Positions 43,000 to 56,739 of a DNA stretch of 64,000 nucleotides are shown in pieces. The stretch lies in NCBI GenBank assembly GCA_009760855.2, contig WPIO01000119.1:800001-864000 (forward strand). Reading direction: 5' to 3'. Source of the stretch: Cristatella mucedo. Taxonomy: Eukaryota; Bryozoa; Phylactolaemata; Cristatellidae. Position numbers and translations under genes: made by a program. Position 1 is the first letter of the stretch. Every line of letters begins with the position of its first letter. The notes under the pieces were generated by a model. It was not told where the DNA came from. It saw only the letters and a list, made by a program, of their open reading frames with translations, and did not search any database.

Positions 43000-45100
43000 G
43001 TAAGAACAACGGAGCCAAGTCAGATGCTTCCAGTTCGAGTTCAATTATGAGCAAAGAGTGTAAAATACTACTGTTGCGTAATAGCTAGATTTTTGCAGTG
43101 GCCGTGACTTTGCGGTAATTTCGAAGCTATTGCAGCTCTATATTTGACATTTTGTAGTTCTAAGAAAGAAAGATGCTGTACGGCTTGTCTTAAAAAAACA
43201 CGCTGCAAAACAGCTTAAGGTTAATTTTCGCTTCAAAATACAAATAGTACATAATTGCAATAGGATTGTTAACTACATGGTATACAGATAGCGGAGCAAA
43301 GGCTTTACAAGTTCACCAAAGAATTACATTAGTAAAAGTCGGAAAACTGTCATTTGCACAAACAGTCTGCTCAGCCGCGAACTTTAGACATTGGGTGAGA
43401 CTGAGGTACAGAGTGTTGCTCAAAATTTGTCTAGCAGCACTCAAATCGTAAAAAGCCATTTTGAGTCATGAATAAAATTCTATAGTAATCCATACACATT
43501 GCACTTTAAAACTACACAGACTTATTTGATTAGATTAGTTTTCCCATTAATAAAACTGGCTATAGCAGATAATTGCCTGTGCACTGTGCATTATTTTAAG
43601 CGGTGCTCGCTCTAAGATTGTCATTCCCCAATCGACTCATATTCCTCACAAAGACATGTAAAATGGGTATGTTTTTATGTTCCCGAGGCCTAACTTAGAA
43701 CCTACTTTGCTAACCTAATTTTCTTGTTTTGGCAGTTAATTAGAGGAAAGTGAGAACCAATTTCATCAAATAGTAACATTATCAATAAATTTGTGACACT
43801 GATGTCATGCCCGTATCATGCTTGACGTCATTGTTGTATGTATTAGGCAGCTGAGCCTACACATTCTCACGGGATGGGTTGCGGTATGTACAGATTTCAC
43901 GGTTTATGCTGCTTATCTTGTCACAACTTACTGGATTTACATAGTTTTCCTAGATACACTACTCGGTGACGGAGAGAGAGCGACACGTTTAACTAGATCA
44001 ACGAACCCATTTCAAGAATAGCAAAAAATTAGTCAGCTATCTTTGTTAAGAAAGGCTAATTTTACATGCTATTGCACACAACCTAAAAATTGCAATGCAC
44101 ATGAGATACCTATAATGAGTGGACCAGAGACCTGCTGTTACTATCTATTAATTGTCCTTACTTGGGACACTTATTTCTCTGGGGGGGGATTGAAACGGCG
44201 GGGTCGCAAGCACTTCATGTCCAACCTTAGGGCGGCTTAGTGGTGCAGCATGGAAAGTTCATTGTGTCAATAGCAAAAAAAGACTGACGACCGCCAGTAG
44301 TTAAAAATATCAGCAAGAAAAACTCATGTAAATTAATCCACAGTTGGGCAAAGCACAGAGGAAAAAAGATCGGACTGCTTGAGCGTGCTATGCAGATCAT
44401 GCCAACGCTGACCTTAGTCAGAAGATGCAAAGCTTAATTTTGCTCTACTGCATACAAACACAACGTAATCGGACAGAGGGCGAAGTATGAAGCCGAGGGA
44501 TATGTCTGCTTTAATCTTTTTTTTCAATCATTGTAATAGCATGAAAGGGAGTGATGCGACTCGACCCTGTAGCACAAAGATGTTGCCTCTAAAGCTAAAA
44601 TTAGTTCAATTTAACATTAGATGAGGTCTGTATTTATTTCTCAAGAGCGAGTGCAGGTTTCGCAAAAATTACAGCCAACTTTCTCAATTTGGTATCACGT
44701 CTGCTTTAGCTTAAAACGCCAACTGTCAAGTTTATATAGTTCAATTGAAGTCACCTAAATTAAAGTTATCATTAGGTGTCTAGTAAGCATGCTGCGTAGA
44801 AAGTTCAACATGAAACCGACTGCTAAATAATTATCCAGAGCTTGAGGAAGTTTTTTCTGGAGTAGATCCAACTGGTGATCAATTTTGAAGGAATCAAAGA
44901 GCTTCGAAGTACTACCAGTTTTTTGATAAAGACCCATAGTTTTCGCCAACCATTGTAGACAAGTGAGTCTTTCAAAACTGATACATTCAAAACCGAGGAA
45001 AGCGAGCAGAATGCATAATGTGTGTGCAATTATTGTATGTGGAAATGAGGAAAATACCGACAAATTGCACAGGCTAAACAAAGTCCAAGTCAAAACTGAC
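43000..45100. other. No gene recognised
   Basis: AT-rich. The longest frame, reverse 44755-45129 (124 codons; contains HQLDLLQKKLPQALDNYLAV), has no motif that I know. A G run of nine lies at about 44182. Confidence 0.3.
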
Positions 45101-45105
45101 CTGAT

Positions 45106-45260
45106 TGCATAGCCCTTTTTAGATAGCACTGCAAGCCTTGAGAGCTGCCAGCACCTCTTGCAGTGGCAATAAAGGACTGTGTGGAACTAGACTCGAGCCG
45201 AAAACTCTCGCCGTGCTGCGCCAGCACCTCATCCTTGAGCGAAGACCCAGCTTTAAGCCC
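45106..45260 (-). repeat. SINE I-like copy with a different head
   Basis: In reverse, GTCCTTTATTGCCACTGCAA, GAGGTGCTGGCAGCTC and CTATCTAAAAAGGGC match the SINE I body and tail. The head TTTTCGGCTCGAGTCTAG is B-box-like but unlike the main family, so this may be a subfamily or a chimera. Confidence 0.5.
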
Positions 45261-45264
45261 TGGT

Positions 45265-45885
45265 TGCCAATCCCGGAGCACCCAGCTGGCAAAGAGCTGG
45301 ACCGCAACAACCACAATGCCAGGAGTTCGAGATCGAGAAACGCATACCAGAGGATTTCTCTCTCTGTAGGCGGCCTTTGACAGACCATCCCCGTTCATGT
45401 CGAACCGGAACAGCTACGTCGATGCCTATTTCCCCAGTCCCACGAATGACCGGGTTCGGCCGCGGCGGACTGCAGCAAGTTCAAAATGGCCACTGCAACT
45501 AGTGCTCCGCGATGGCATAATGAGGAAAACAGTGAGAGCCAGAAGAATATCGTAAGAATATCGTAAGCCTAGAACTATCAAAGGCCAGTGAGGGCGACGA
45601 CTGTGGCTAAGTCAACCTCAGAAAAAGTCCTCCGTTAAGGTTTGAGCAATTTAAGACCTAGGTGGCGGTTTCAGTCCTAGGCCGACAGTAGGTCAGGCTC
45701 ACGAGCTAGTACGATCACTCAACTGAGTCATCTGACATTGGGAAACGTGTAACGATGCAGTACAGGAATTTCTAAGATTTTCAAGGTCCTACAATTCTAC
45801 TATTATAGGCTTTTATAAATGTTTAAGCATTAGTATTATGAATTTGTATTTGTACAGTGACCTTCGAACGTAATGCCTATCCAAA
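45265..45885. other. No gene recognised
   Basis: The first 250 bases are GC-richer than the surroundings and hold overlapping frames on both strands without known motifs. A direct repeat AGAATATCGTA occurs at 45541-45563. Confidence 0.35.
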
Positions 45886-45887
45886 GG

Positions 45888-45995
45888 GTTGCCTATGCCG
45901 CAGGGCTCGAGCCCATGACCTCGGTCATTAAATGCATTCACTTTGACCTTGGTCACCAAAGGTGAGCACCTTAAGCCCTGGGCCAATCAGGAGAC
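45888..45995 (-). repeat. SINE II copy, reversed, 5' half
   Basis: In reverse it reads GGCCCAGGGCTTAAGGTGCT, GACCGAGGTCATGGGCTC and GAGCCCTGCGGCA, the A- to B-box part of the family. The tail is missing, and an extra GACCAAGGTCAAAGTG unit lies inside. Confidence 0.65.
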
Positions 45996-45999
45996 ATAT

Positions 46000-48900
46000 A
46001 TAGTACTTGCTGGAGAAGACTCAATAAAAAAATAGCAAAGCTAAGCTCGGCGAATATCCATTATGCTGACAGCACACTGGAGCATAATCTGTAATTAAGT
46101 TGCATTTACTTTTCAGAAATTAAATGTTATTAAGCTTGCTAAAGATTGAAAGTTAGCCCGTATGTAGCGGGATAAGTATCTTACACTGAACCATGGAGAA
46201 GCTTACACAATTATCAAGAAAACTTGCCCTGCCACTGTAATTTCAACACAAAACAGCCGTGTTTCTAACAAATCAATTAGGTGTTCTATATTAAGGAGTG
46301 AATCTTTACTGTTAGCTCCATTTATGAAATTGCATCTTATCTGAATAAAAGATGGCCTCTTTGACTTCTGAAGATGCACTTAAAGGAGAACCGAGTGATG
46401 AAAAAATTAGGCAATATCAATTTTTACCGAATCGATATTGATAGCCGGTCATTTTCAACTGCATGTGACATACTTCATTCGATAATAGCATTTTGTAATT
46501 TTGAGTTTAAAGCAGCCAAAGCAACACAGTTTAGCAGCTCGAACAGACTAAGGGTATATATATATATATATCTCTGGTCCACCATGCCAGAGCTAGAATA
46601 GTTCGAAAGACCTAACTTGAGCTTAACACTTTCTGCCATGCTTGCATGTTAAGGTCATACAGTGGTGAGCTTAGAGGCACTACGTATCCAAATAAGCTTT
46701 AGGCATGCAAAGTCAACACTGAGGCAAAGAAAAAAGAACAAGAAGGTCCCCCTAAATCCCCAGCTGAATCAATATTTTGCAGAAATGCACTGCAAAGTAG
46801 TTTTAATTTTCATTCATATTGAAAATGTAGAAGCCTTAACTTCTACTCGATTGGCTAAATTTATTCCGGTCTTCTATTGTTGCACGTCATTGAGTTGCAT
46901 GGTATACGTCAAGGTAGGTTACACTTTATAGTTTTCTATAAAGTTAGTCGTATCATAGTTTTGCGAGTTTTGGTTTAAAAACTATATTAAAAACTGTATT
47001 ATTATATGCGGCAATATACTGAATATTGTCGGTATACTTTTAGTGTTTCTTTATTGATTTATTTCTTGGGATTCTGAGATCCATTTTTGCAGAGTATGCT
47101 GGTCTCTCGATCTGCACTGAAAAAGATGGTACAGACCTGAACTAACTGGTAGAGCACTGGTCCAATATAACTACGAGTTGCAGTATATTTTCTGCACTAA
47201 TTCTCATTGGTGGCGTAGCTACATTCATTGTTTATCATTTTAAGTGAGTGCATCATCATTTCAAAAATTTAAACTTACGTGTAAAAATATTAGTTTACAA
47301 ATTAAAAATAGCTCATTATTATAAAATATTGAAAAAACATGACTTATTGCTGAATCTCAGAATAATTAATGTTTTAATCGCATTCGTTGTTGTTTAGAAC
47401 CTTTTTCGATTGCCGAATGGATGAATTATATTAATCCAAGTCGTTAAGGTAAAGTATAAGTAATGAAACAGTAGGTAAGATCTTCACAAATACTTAGATT
47501 TACTAAGCTATAGATTGCAGTTCCTGATTAAAAGCTACTTAAAATGTATTGGATACGGATTCATCTTTCGGCTTAATTGAAGATACTTGAAGTTTAAAAT
47601 GCACTTGAAATACTAAAACTACTGCAGCCAGCTTTATTGAGAGATTGGTACCAACTTCTTTCCTAACGTAGTAGCTCAAAGAAGCTGCAAAATGAAGTAA
47701 AGTTTACTCAATAAAGATGGAAATAGTTGCGCTCGTGGGTCACCTAAGACTGGGCTCCAGGAAATATCACCAGTGATAAATTAGCTAATCAACGTGTATA
47801 TATCTTCAGAATATATTCACGTCCTTCCTGAACTTCGTCTCTTCCCCACTGTGGGGAAAAGGGGACGGACCTAATATTAGAGAGTTTAAAGCAATACAGC
47901 CACTTTGCTAATTCTGATCCGTGCAGCAGTGAGTTATAATCGACAATTTTCAATTTTTATTATGTCAGCACTACTAACAATTATTTTAGTCAGTACATAT
48001 ATGTATACCCATGCTGTACTTTATGATCCTACTTTGTAAGTAGTGCAGGTCAAACTGAATACAAACGGGAACAGCTGAGTCATAGAGCGGGGAAAATATT
48101 AGATATCGATACCATTGGACGAACAAATTGGTGGTATGGTAGTCCTACTATAACTAGCAAACCGACACGCCAGATCAAAGGGCCAGTCGGTAAGATAGAA
48201 ATCGACGCAAATGAATGATGGGTAGAAGTTGACAACGATTCAGAGAAATCTTCTGCTAACCATAATTTCATGAGACCTAACTGAATGGCCGATACCTCAA
48301 AGCGTATGTACGATGTCACAGGGTACTGGTCTATAATTTTGGGTCTCAAGGAGGTTACGTTGACAATCGGTACCAAGACAAACACCTTCAGATTTTAGCA
48401 GTTGACTTGAATGACGCTTGCATCCTGGGTATTTTTTACTTAGTACCCTGGCAATCTGAAGTGAATCTATAGTATATGTGCTTGCAAGCCAACGGGTGTC
48501 TTGGCGATTAAGATCGGCGGCTCGAAAAATTATTGTTTCCCAAATTAGCACTCAGTAATTATACCAGGTTGACCAGAGAAATTATTATGGTATAAGATGG
48601 ATCGCGTATCAGAAGGGTTATGTAGATTAATAGAGTTCGTGGTGAAAACAGACTTGGCAATCGCATTGATAGTGGGATAATTTTGGAGTATTCTAGGCAG
48701 GAAAGGGTGCCAGTAATATTAGCTAGTGTTTTTGATTAGCCACAAACTCTTAAGGCAGAAGTGGTTGCTGGATTTGGTGTGGAAGCTTATGAGGCGGATG
48801 CCGAAATGGCTACAAGCATGATGAATCGCCAATTTTCCTTTAGGACCCATGTGGTTGAAGTACTGCTTACTTGACATTAGAGGCGTCTTCAGAGGTAAGA

Positions 48901-49100
48901 AAGCATCTTGTTAATTACATGTGCCTACTTTTAGTCTGGTGACCACATCTTGAGATGCACTGCCTTGATGAGCATACGATTAGTACAGACAATCATGCAC
49001 CAATTAAGGAGTTCCCATGACGCTTAGCATTGAAACACTCAAAATAACTTCTATAACTCAAAGACGATCATGTATGACGTGGGGCTGTAAATAATTATAA
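46000..49100. other. Long AT-rich stretch, no gene recognised
   Basis: About 3 kb with few features: a short TATATA run at 46555-46572 and frames without motifs (forward 46374-46601 and 46662-46931, reverse 48080-48551). I found no repeat of the families seen elsewhere. Confidence 0.4.
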
Positions 49101-49104
49101 CATT

Positions 49105-51500
49105 TATTATTATCATTATAATAATGCGCTTGATAAAGGGCAATCAGAGAACTCAATCACTTTCTGGGCACTTTTAGCTTGCATAAAGGAAACACAATCG
49201 AATGGTGACTGGGGTGAGTGGTATCATGATGGATAAACAGCATGAATAACATTGTTAGGGGAGAGATGCACAGGGTCAGCATGCAAGTGCGATTAGTTGC
49301 AGCATGCACAGTGCCAGCAAGCATAGGCATATAAAGGACGAATCACAGGGACCCACTAAATGCTGTCATAAATAGGTGCTTTTTAAAGTCCTTTTTTAAT
49401 GAGGTCTAGTTATGGGACGTCTTAACGGAAGTGGAAAGTGAGTTCCGGGCTTTAGCAGCATACAATCAAAACGCATGGTCTCCAAAGGATTTGATGTTCG
49501 TACGAGGAATTGGTAAACAGTTAGATAAAAAAAAACTAGTGGGACTATGCTTAGACTGGTGGCTCAATAGATCTGAAAGGTAGGTCGAAGCGAAATAATG
49601 AAGGGACCTGAAAGTGAGCTACAAAAATCTCGAAGTCGATCGGTTGTTCGACTGGTAGCCAGTGCAGGTCGGTGAAAAGTGGTGTGAAGTGACGACTGTG
49701 AGGCTCACGACAGACAAGCCTAGCTGCAGAGTTTTGCAACAGGTGTAAGGTCCCGATTGCATGTGTCGGTAGGCCACCAAGCAGTGAATTACAGAAGTCA
49801 AGATGGGATGTCACAAAGGCATGGACCAGCTCAGCTGTGGTATCTTAATGCGAAAAGCCCGAATTAAAATAATTTTATGAAGTTGAAAGTAGGCAGATTT
49901 GATGGTGGAGCTGATTTGATTGTCTAATGAAAGGTCCGTTTAGAACGTGACACATTGATTTCGTACATATTAAACAGGAGATATGCTGGCAGAGCCGATT
50001 TTGACCCTTAACCTTTCCAATTTCTGAATCTCACTTGGCGATCCCATAACTAGTCAGTTAATTGTATCATCATTCATTTACAAAAATAGGTTGCCATCTA
50101 TGTGAAATGTCATCAATAAATGCAGCATGGGACTTGAGAGAACTTGATGTGCTCGAAAGCTGGGAGGGATCAAAGCCATGGTTCAATTGAGTGTCATCCA
50201 CATAGAACTGACAGCTTAGATTGTGCTTGGAAACTAAATCTGAAAGAGGGAGAGTATAAACCGTGAAAACAACTGGACCTAGCGAGGAGCCATGCAAAAC
50301 CCCATATTTCAGGAGTACCTCGGAATTTATTCGTCCATTAACGTCAATACTCTGTATTCTCCGACTGATGTAATACTGAACCATTGCAAAGCAGTGCCCG
50401 TGATCCCCTGAATAGATGAGAAGAGCTCAAGATTAATTTGGTGATCGATTTTCTATCAAAAGCTGCCAAAAAATAGAGCAAAACACGCAGACATATTTTA
50501 CCCATTTCTGTCTTCCTTAATAGGTCACTGTACACCTGAATCAATTCTGACTCTTTGGAGTGATTAGCTCTAAATCCAGACTGAAACTTACGAGCAAGGT
50601 TTGAAGTTTTAATATGTGAGTTCAGCTTGTCTGCTACGACTCACTCCATTGTCTTTGACCGGAATGGTAAATGGGAAACTGGGCAGTAGTTGCTCTAGTT
50701 CCCTTTGTGTAGTGTCGCTTTCTTGAGAAGTGGCCTGACTATAGCTTTTTTGAAAGATTTCGGGACATTACCTGAGGCCAATGACATAATAATGTTGTTA
50801 GTTACGCATGGCAGCAGCAGATGAATGCAACCCAGGAGCAGGAAAGTGGGGATTTGGTCCACAAACTCATATTCCTTGATTGGGGTATGAACTTCAGAAC
50901 GAGATCATAAAAGACCAGCTTGATTTTGGGCATTGAGGTGCTACAAGGAATCGAAGGTCAGAATTCTCAGGGGGATGCTTCCATCGTACGGATGGACTCC
51001 ATGATCCTGGCTATCTTCCGGAAAAAAGTATCAAGAAAAGCGATCAGTTAGATCATCTCAGTGATCATCACGTAAGCAGCTAGTCTGGGAGCGGTTGAGG
51101 AGATGGTTGATCGTCGACATCAGCATTTCTAGATTGTGCATCTGTAATTCAACAACGTTTTTTAGAAGCTAGACGGCGTTTGCTGGGAATGATTGGTATG
51201 ACCAACTTTAGTCCTCGTATGCCTGTAGACGGACAGTCAGTCCTGATATTGCGCATGCTTTTTCAAGCTTGCATTTAGTAGACCTTGACAGTTTAATGTC
51301 TATAGTTAAACATAGACAGTCTGAGCGAGGGTGTACAGTGAAATTAGTCAGTGGTGCAAACTCGTCGAGCATGTAAGCTAGGGCAGTGTTGTAGCTATCT
51401 ACCAACGATGACAGATCAGATGTGGGACTGTGCAGCAGAGGAGAGGCAGATAATCTAGCATGGAGTGCATCTTGGAAATAAATCATCAAGTCCATGGTTT
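49105..51500 (-). mobile_element. LINE-A copy, 2.4 kb, 5'-truncated
   Basis: The complete 3' end (TTATTATTATCATTATAATA, then ATGCGCTTGATAAAG) leads in reverse through the C-terminal domain (LVCREPHSRHFTPLF, DLHWLPVEQPIDF), the RT with FYVDDTQLNHGFDPS (YVDD instead of YADD), and the linker (SASPLLHSPTSDLSSLVDSY). It stops within the endonuclease-RT linker. Many stops and shifts, so it is old. Confidence 0.9.
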
Positions 51501-51504
51501 TCTC

Positions 51505-52435
51505 AAGTAGTGTAATTTGGGAAGAAAGACAATATTATGTGACACTGAATAAACTTTAAGATGCCTTATAATATGAGCAAGATAGATTCATATTATTTTC
51601 AATGGATGTAGAAGACCTAGATGTGTTGTTGACTGCTAAATGGTTCCCTTAGCTTGATTTTAATCCTGGGTAAAATATATCTCGAGTAAAACCGGCTAAG
51701 GATTAAAGAATGAAAACAGCCCTCTCGTATGGGTAAGGGCTTTAGCAGTTTATGGTGATGTCTTTTTTGTGCAATGAACCGGCTACATTTGTGAATCCGG
51801 TTGAATGAGAGCTAGGTTTTCATTGGAAGATGGCTTCAATTTATTTTGACGACTTGATTTGTTTGTTATCTTTTAAACAGTAACAAGGGAGGTCGTCAGA
51901 GGTCCCAGATCACCTTGAAATTACTTGCTAAATATTGAATCCCAAGAAGTTTCATCTTTTTGAAAGGAAGTGAGAGACAGAGGGCATTTTGGAGGAAAAT
52001 TGGGGGTTAGGATCAATACATATTAAGTTGCAGGTGCTGTAGACTGATCTCCACCATGAGATGAAGGGCATGGGCATAGCTTTCTGGATTGAGCCGTGCT
52101 ATCGGCTTTTTGCAAAGAGGTTTACTATAACAGCTGTATTCCTCAATCCCCTTGCGGTTAATTGTGTAAACTTTGAATGTGGTGGGCAGTACCTGATGTT
52201 GCATTAAAACAATAAAAAAGCGTCGGTGGCAATGCTTATTCTAAAGTTACCGGAATAGTCGGTACTATTAAGCTTACAACTATAGTATTTGCAGGGAGCT
52301 GTACCACTCTAAGGACGAGCTTGGGTAAGTGGCGGCAATTTTGAGTAAGGTACTAAGTATTTTGGAAAGGAAATACTCAGTCAAGAGGAAATAATTAGCA
52401 ATTATAAAATCTATGTGGATTAATTCAGTACCTTT
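51505..52435. other. No gene recognised
   Basis: No family repeat or coding-like frame was seen. Confidence 0.4.
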
Positions 52436-52437
52436 GT

Positions 52438-52578
52438 CGGGATGGTTTGGTCCAGTGATCAAGGTGCTCACCCCGGCCAAGGTACGGCTGAAGTTGTGGG
52501 CTCGAGCCCCGAAACATATATGAAGTGCCTGAATAGAGATTAAGTTCTATTGTAGTGCCATGCAAATGAATTATGCAT
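52438..52578 (+). repeat. SINE II copy
   Basis: TGGTTTGGTCCAGTGATCAA, GGTGCTCACCCCGGCC, GTGGGCTCGAGCCCCG, ACATATATGAAGTGCCTGAA and AGAGATTAAGTTCTATTGTA. All family parts are in order. Confidence 0.85.
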
Positions 52579-52653
52579 CTAACATATTCGCACTGGCCGT
52601 GCGGATCTGAAATGGTTTGGCACACTGGAATGCATTGATAGGCAACTTACTCG

Positions 52654-52822
52654 GTGAGCCGTGATGGCTCACTAGGTAAGGCGGTTGCTTTCACGACCTC
52701 AGTCCCGAGGTCTTGGGTTCAATTCGTGTGGTGGGCGATTCTTTATCGCCACTGCAAGCGGTGGTTATAGCCATTAGGGCTCTTCTGTCGCTATTCAAAA
52801 AGAGGCTGTTTAATCAGCTAGG
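52654..52822 (+). repeat. SINE I copy, best kept
   Basis: A-box-like TGGCTCACTAGG at 52665-52676 and B box GGTTCAATTC at 52716-52725 have tRNA spacing, so the head is tRNA-derived and should use RNA polymerase III. The body CACTGCAAGCGGTGG can fold on itself, and the tail reads GCTCTTCTGTCGCTATTC, then AAAAAGAGGCTGTTTAATC. Confidence 0.9.
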
Positions 52823-52824
52823 AT

Positions 52825-53510
52825 TTTTGAGGTGGATGAAAATATTAGAGCTTTTGGGATTCCGAAATACAGCATAAAACTGGAACATCCAATACAGATA
52901 TATAGTTTGATAGTAACAGACTTTGCTTCTGTTAAGTGCAAGCTCTGTGCCAGTTAGGAAAGAGATTAATGTTTCACTGTATGCTATAAGAATGAGGTTG
53001 ACATGACGCTGAAGCTTTATGAGATGTGGTACATAAGAAGTTAGATGACAAAGAGCGGCAACTAATAATGCAGCGGAAAAGGGAAAGCTGGTCACACTCA
53101 GCTTGAGCGATCTCTAACTATTGCAAAGCCATAAAGTATTATAGGTTGCAAAAGTACATACTTAGACTTATCCAGGGACTGCAGCTGCTGAACAGAGTAT
53201 CGCCAAACGGTGTGAGGTCGACTTGGCTACGCTTTTTGCCAAATACAGTTAAGTCCAGTTATGAATGAAGCCCACGATATCCGTACATGTGCAAAATCAT
53301 TGATTATAAAGACACAGTCATCAGAGGCCGCGTTTCTATTTGGTGAGCATGCCCAAGGATTTGAAATATTGTTGCCAATCTTTTCAGAGATTTTGCACTG
53401 AGAAGGGGCTCAGACTGCAAACTCTTTTTCCGTTTCAGCTTTATCGGGTGGAGATTGCTTTGGAGCGATTTGCAGTTGATATAGCTTGCCCTTTGAATAC
53501 AATACAGCTC
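52825..53510. other. No gene recognised
   Basis: Two frames (reverse 52814-53095, forward 53340-53573) lack motifs. Nothing else was seen. Confidence 0.35.
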
Positions 53511-53514
53511 GTCA

Positions 53515-54775
53515 ATGATAATAATGATAATGCACTTGATAAAGAGCCCTCAGAGAACTCAATCTCTGTCTAGGCGCTTTACATTTGCTGCAAAGGGAAA
53601 TGCAATTAAATAGTGAGAAATATAATGGTTCATTACAACATGATTGACATGGTTAGGGGTGACATGCACAGGGTCAGCAATCAAATGTGGTTAGTGGCAG
53701 CATGCACAGTGTCAGCACACGTAAGCCCATTAAGGACAAATCACAGGGACCCACTAAATGCTGTCATAAATAGGTGTGTTCCTAAGTTATTTTTAAATGT
53801 GATAAAGTTGGGGGATGTTTGATGCAAGTCGGTAGGGAGTTCCAGGCTTTAGAAGCATACGAATTAAATGTATGGTCTCCAAAGAATTTGAGGTTTGTAC
53901 AGGATATTGGTAGACTGTTGGATTCCAAAAAGCTGGTCGTACGATGCTTGGCCTAGTGGGGGATTAGATCTGAGAGATAGGCTGGAGCTAAAGAATGGAG
54001 TGACCTAAAAGTGAGCGACAGAACCTTGAAGCCAATCCCTTACTTGACTGGTAGCCAGTGCAGGTCGGCGAGAAGTGGCGTGACGTGGCAACTGCGATGC
54101 TCGCGACAGACAAACCTAGGTGCAGAGTATTGCACCAGCTGCAATCGCCTAATTGCATATGCTGATAGGCCATCAAGCAGTGAGTTGCAGAAGTCGAGAC
54201 GGGATGTCATGAATGCACGGACCAACTTGGACGTGCTATCCTTATCAAAAGAAGCCTGAATTTTAGCAGTGTTATGTAGCTAAAAGTAGGTAGATTCGAC
54301 TGTGGGGATGATTTGGTCGTCTAAAGAGAAGTTACTTTGGAACATGACACCTAGATTTCGAGCTGATTCAACAGGATACATGCGGACAGAGCCAATTTTG
54401 AGCGTCAGCCTTTCCAATTTCTTAATCACACTGGTTTGCCCATAATCTGTACGTTAGTGTTATCATGGTTTAGTATTATAAAACTTGCTGATATCCATAT
54501 GAGGATTTCATCAATACACGCAGCAAGTAAGTTGAGAGAATTTGAGGTGCTCGAAGGCAGGGAGCGATCGAAGCAAAGGTACAACAGAGTGTCATCTGCA
54601 GAGAAGTGAAAGCCTAGATTGTGCTTAGCAATTTCACCAGTAATAGGGAGAGTATAAACCGTGAAAAGAACCGGACCTAGCACAAAGCCCTGTGGTACCC
54701 CATATTTCAAAGGTACTTTGGATGGTGTTTGTCCGTAATACGTACGTCCGTGTCTCGATAGATCCATACTACATT
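53515..54775 (-). mobile_element. LINE-A copy, 5'-truncated in the RT
   Basis: The 3' tail (ATAATAATGATAATGCACTT) and UTR lead in reverse to the C-terminal motif ([14 protein letters not shown]) and the RT ([35 protein letters not shown], with SADD in the catalytic box). Frame breaks are present. It is the same length class as the copy at 15007. Confidence 0.9.
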
Positions 54776-54779
54776 TTTG

Positions 54780-55080
54780 CCGATTTTTAAGGGCCCCACC
54801 GGCCGACTAACATCTTTCCCTCAGCTTATTGGATTGGTATTCCGGGTCACTGAGACTTAAGAGATTCGTTTGATTGGTGGTTTTGGTCGCAGCTAGAGCC
54901 TGTAAATCTTGTTGTGGCACAGCTAAGCGTGTGTGCCAAATTTAGTAGGTTAAGATTAAGCAATTGATCTCGTGAAATCACGAGGTAAATTCAATTATAT
55001 CACTTAAGCAGTCTATTAAAATTTTATACCACATGCCTACCGAGTGATCACATTTAGCAGCTATGCATACTAATACTCCT
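54780..55080. other. No gene recognised
   Basis: Short spacer between two LINE-A copies of opposite strand; nothing seen. Confidence 0.4.
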
Positions 55081-55084
55081 GTCC

Positions 55085-56065
55085 AGCTGCAGCTATCATA
55101 AATGGCAGCAAACTTAGAAATGTAAAGATGATAAGACCAGATCATTAGTCAATGGCAAACCTAGTGGGATTCAGAAATTGAAAAGGATAACGGTCGATAT
55201 CGGTTCTTCCAGTACATATTCATTTGAATCTGCACGAAATCTATGTGTCCTGTTCCGCAGGGACCATTTGTTAAAAGACCATATTATCTCCAGTCTAATC
55301 TGCCTACTTTCAGCTCTATAACCTGTTGAAATTTTGGTTTGTTTAAACCGGCATACCTCCTCTAAATTGGTACATGCAATTTTTTACTTTCCGTCTTGAC
55401 TTCAATATCTTAGTGCTTGCTGGTCTATCGGCTTGTACAATGAGGCACTTTCGACTAATGCAAAATTCTCTAGCTAGGCGTGTCTGTTGTGAGCGTAGCA
55501 TTTGCCACATAATGCCGCTTCTCGTAAGACTTCACTGGGTCCCAGTCAAACAATGCATTGACTTCAAGATTTTTTAACTCAATTTTAGGTCCCTTCATTG
55601 ATTGGCTCCATATTTGCTATCATATCTACTCCCCTAGCAGGCTAAGCATAGTACCATTCGCTTTTTGAAATATAATCATTTACCTATACCTCGTAAGCAC
55701 CTCCGTTCCTTTGGAAACTATGCCTCTAGTATGTTTACTCCCATAGCCTTGAACTCACTTCTGACTTCCGTCACGACATCGTCCGACGTGACCAAAGTTA
55801 AAAAGTAACTAAAAACGCAACTATTTACAATGTATTTTAGTGGACCCTCGTGATTCGTCTTTTATGGGCGTATGCCTGCATAGGCTGTATATGCTGCAAC
55901 TAATTATACTTGCATGCTGACCCTGTGCAAGTCACACCTAATCAAGTTACTTTTGTTTTTATTGAGCGTGCTACAACTAACAATTTAATCGTGTTTCCTT
56001 TGCTGCAAATGTGAAGTGCTTAGATAGGGAATGAGTTCACTATGTGCTATATCTTATGTATGCTC
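55085..56065 (+). mobile_element. LINE-A copy, old
   Basis: Diverged sequence that keeps the order of the C-terminal region: TGGTACATGCAATTTTTTAC, MQNSLARRVCCERSICHIMP, LLVRLHWVPVKQCIDFK, then the 3' UTR to GTGAAGTGCTTAGATAGG. The frames are broken many times. LINE-B sequence begins just after it. Confidence 0.75.
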
Positions 56066-56084
56066 ATTAGTTCTGTATCGCCTG

Positions 56085-56735
56085 GTGTACTTCTATTCCC
56101 TTTTGGCTGAGCTACCAAAGAAAGTAACTAGGCCACTGCAGCTGTCTGTTAATATGGCTGCAAGGCTAGTCTTCAAGTCAAAGAGGTTCGACCACGTGTC
56201 TCTTTTTGTAAAAGAGCGAGGATGGCCGCCGGTTGAGCTACGGATACAGAGCGAAGCTCGTACGCTGACCCACAAGGCCCGCCACGGATTGGGTCCTTCG
56301 TACCCAGCTGAACTGCTGCATCAGTTTCAGCCTGTTCGCGCCCTCAGGTCCTGTGTGGACAATAAATTAGCTATTCAGTTCGTCCGCTTAACGACCGTTG
56401 GTGACAAAAGCTTTAGCTCTGCAGGTCATAGACTGTGGAACTCGCTTCCACAATTCTTACGCCACGACGATTACTCTCATGCTCCCGACTATGGCACATC
56501 CTTTTCAGCTGTCCTGAGATGCTACCTCCATGCTACTCACTAGCCCAACTGCTCTTCTGACTCCAAACGCTTCCCAATTTCTCTTTGTTGCATCAGACGA
56601 ATTATGTTGGCTACCACAGACGTCGCGAAAGCCACTTAGGCTGTGATTGCTCAATACTAAACTCCCGCCTAACACGCACATATGGCTTTGGGGAGTGACT
56701 GACGGAGATACGTGATAATTATAATCGTTATGCCG
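56085..56735 (+). mobile_element. LINE-B copy with open C-terminal frame
   Basis: An open frame to 56543 carries VNMAARLVFKSKRFDHVSLF, ERGWPPVELRIQSEARTLTH, LLHQFQPVRALRSCVDNKLA and GHRLWNSLPQFLRHD, matching the LINE-B copy at 25155-26220 throughout. The 3' UTR follows to GACGGAGATAC near 56725. The RT core is missing. Confidence 0.9.
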
Positions 56736-56739
56736 AGTA

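Noticed and set aside
44755-45129. Reverse frame of 124 codons with a hydrophobic start
   Set aside because: Coding-like in part, but no motif or exon structure; an overlapping frame is equally open, so chance is likely.
45090-45398. Overlapping frames on both strands in a GC-richer patch
   Set aside because: Half of it is SINE I sequence, and openness on both strands reflects composition.
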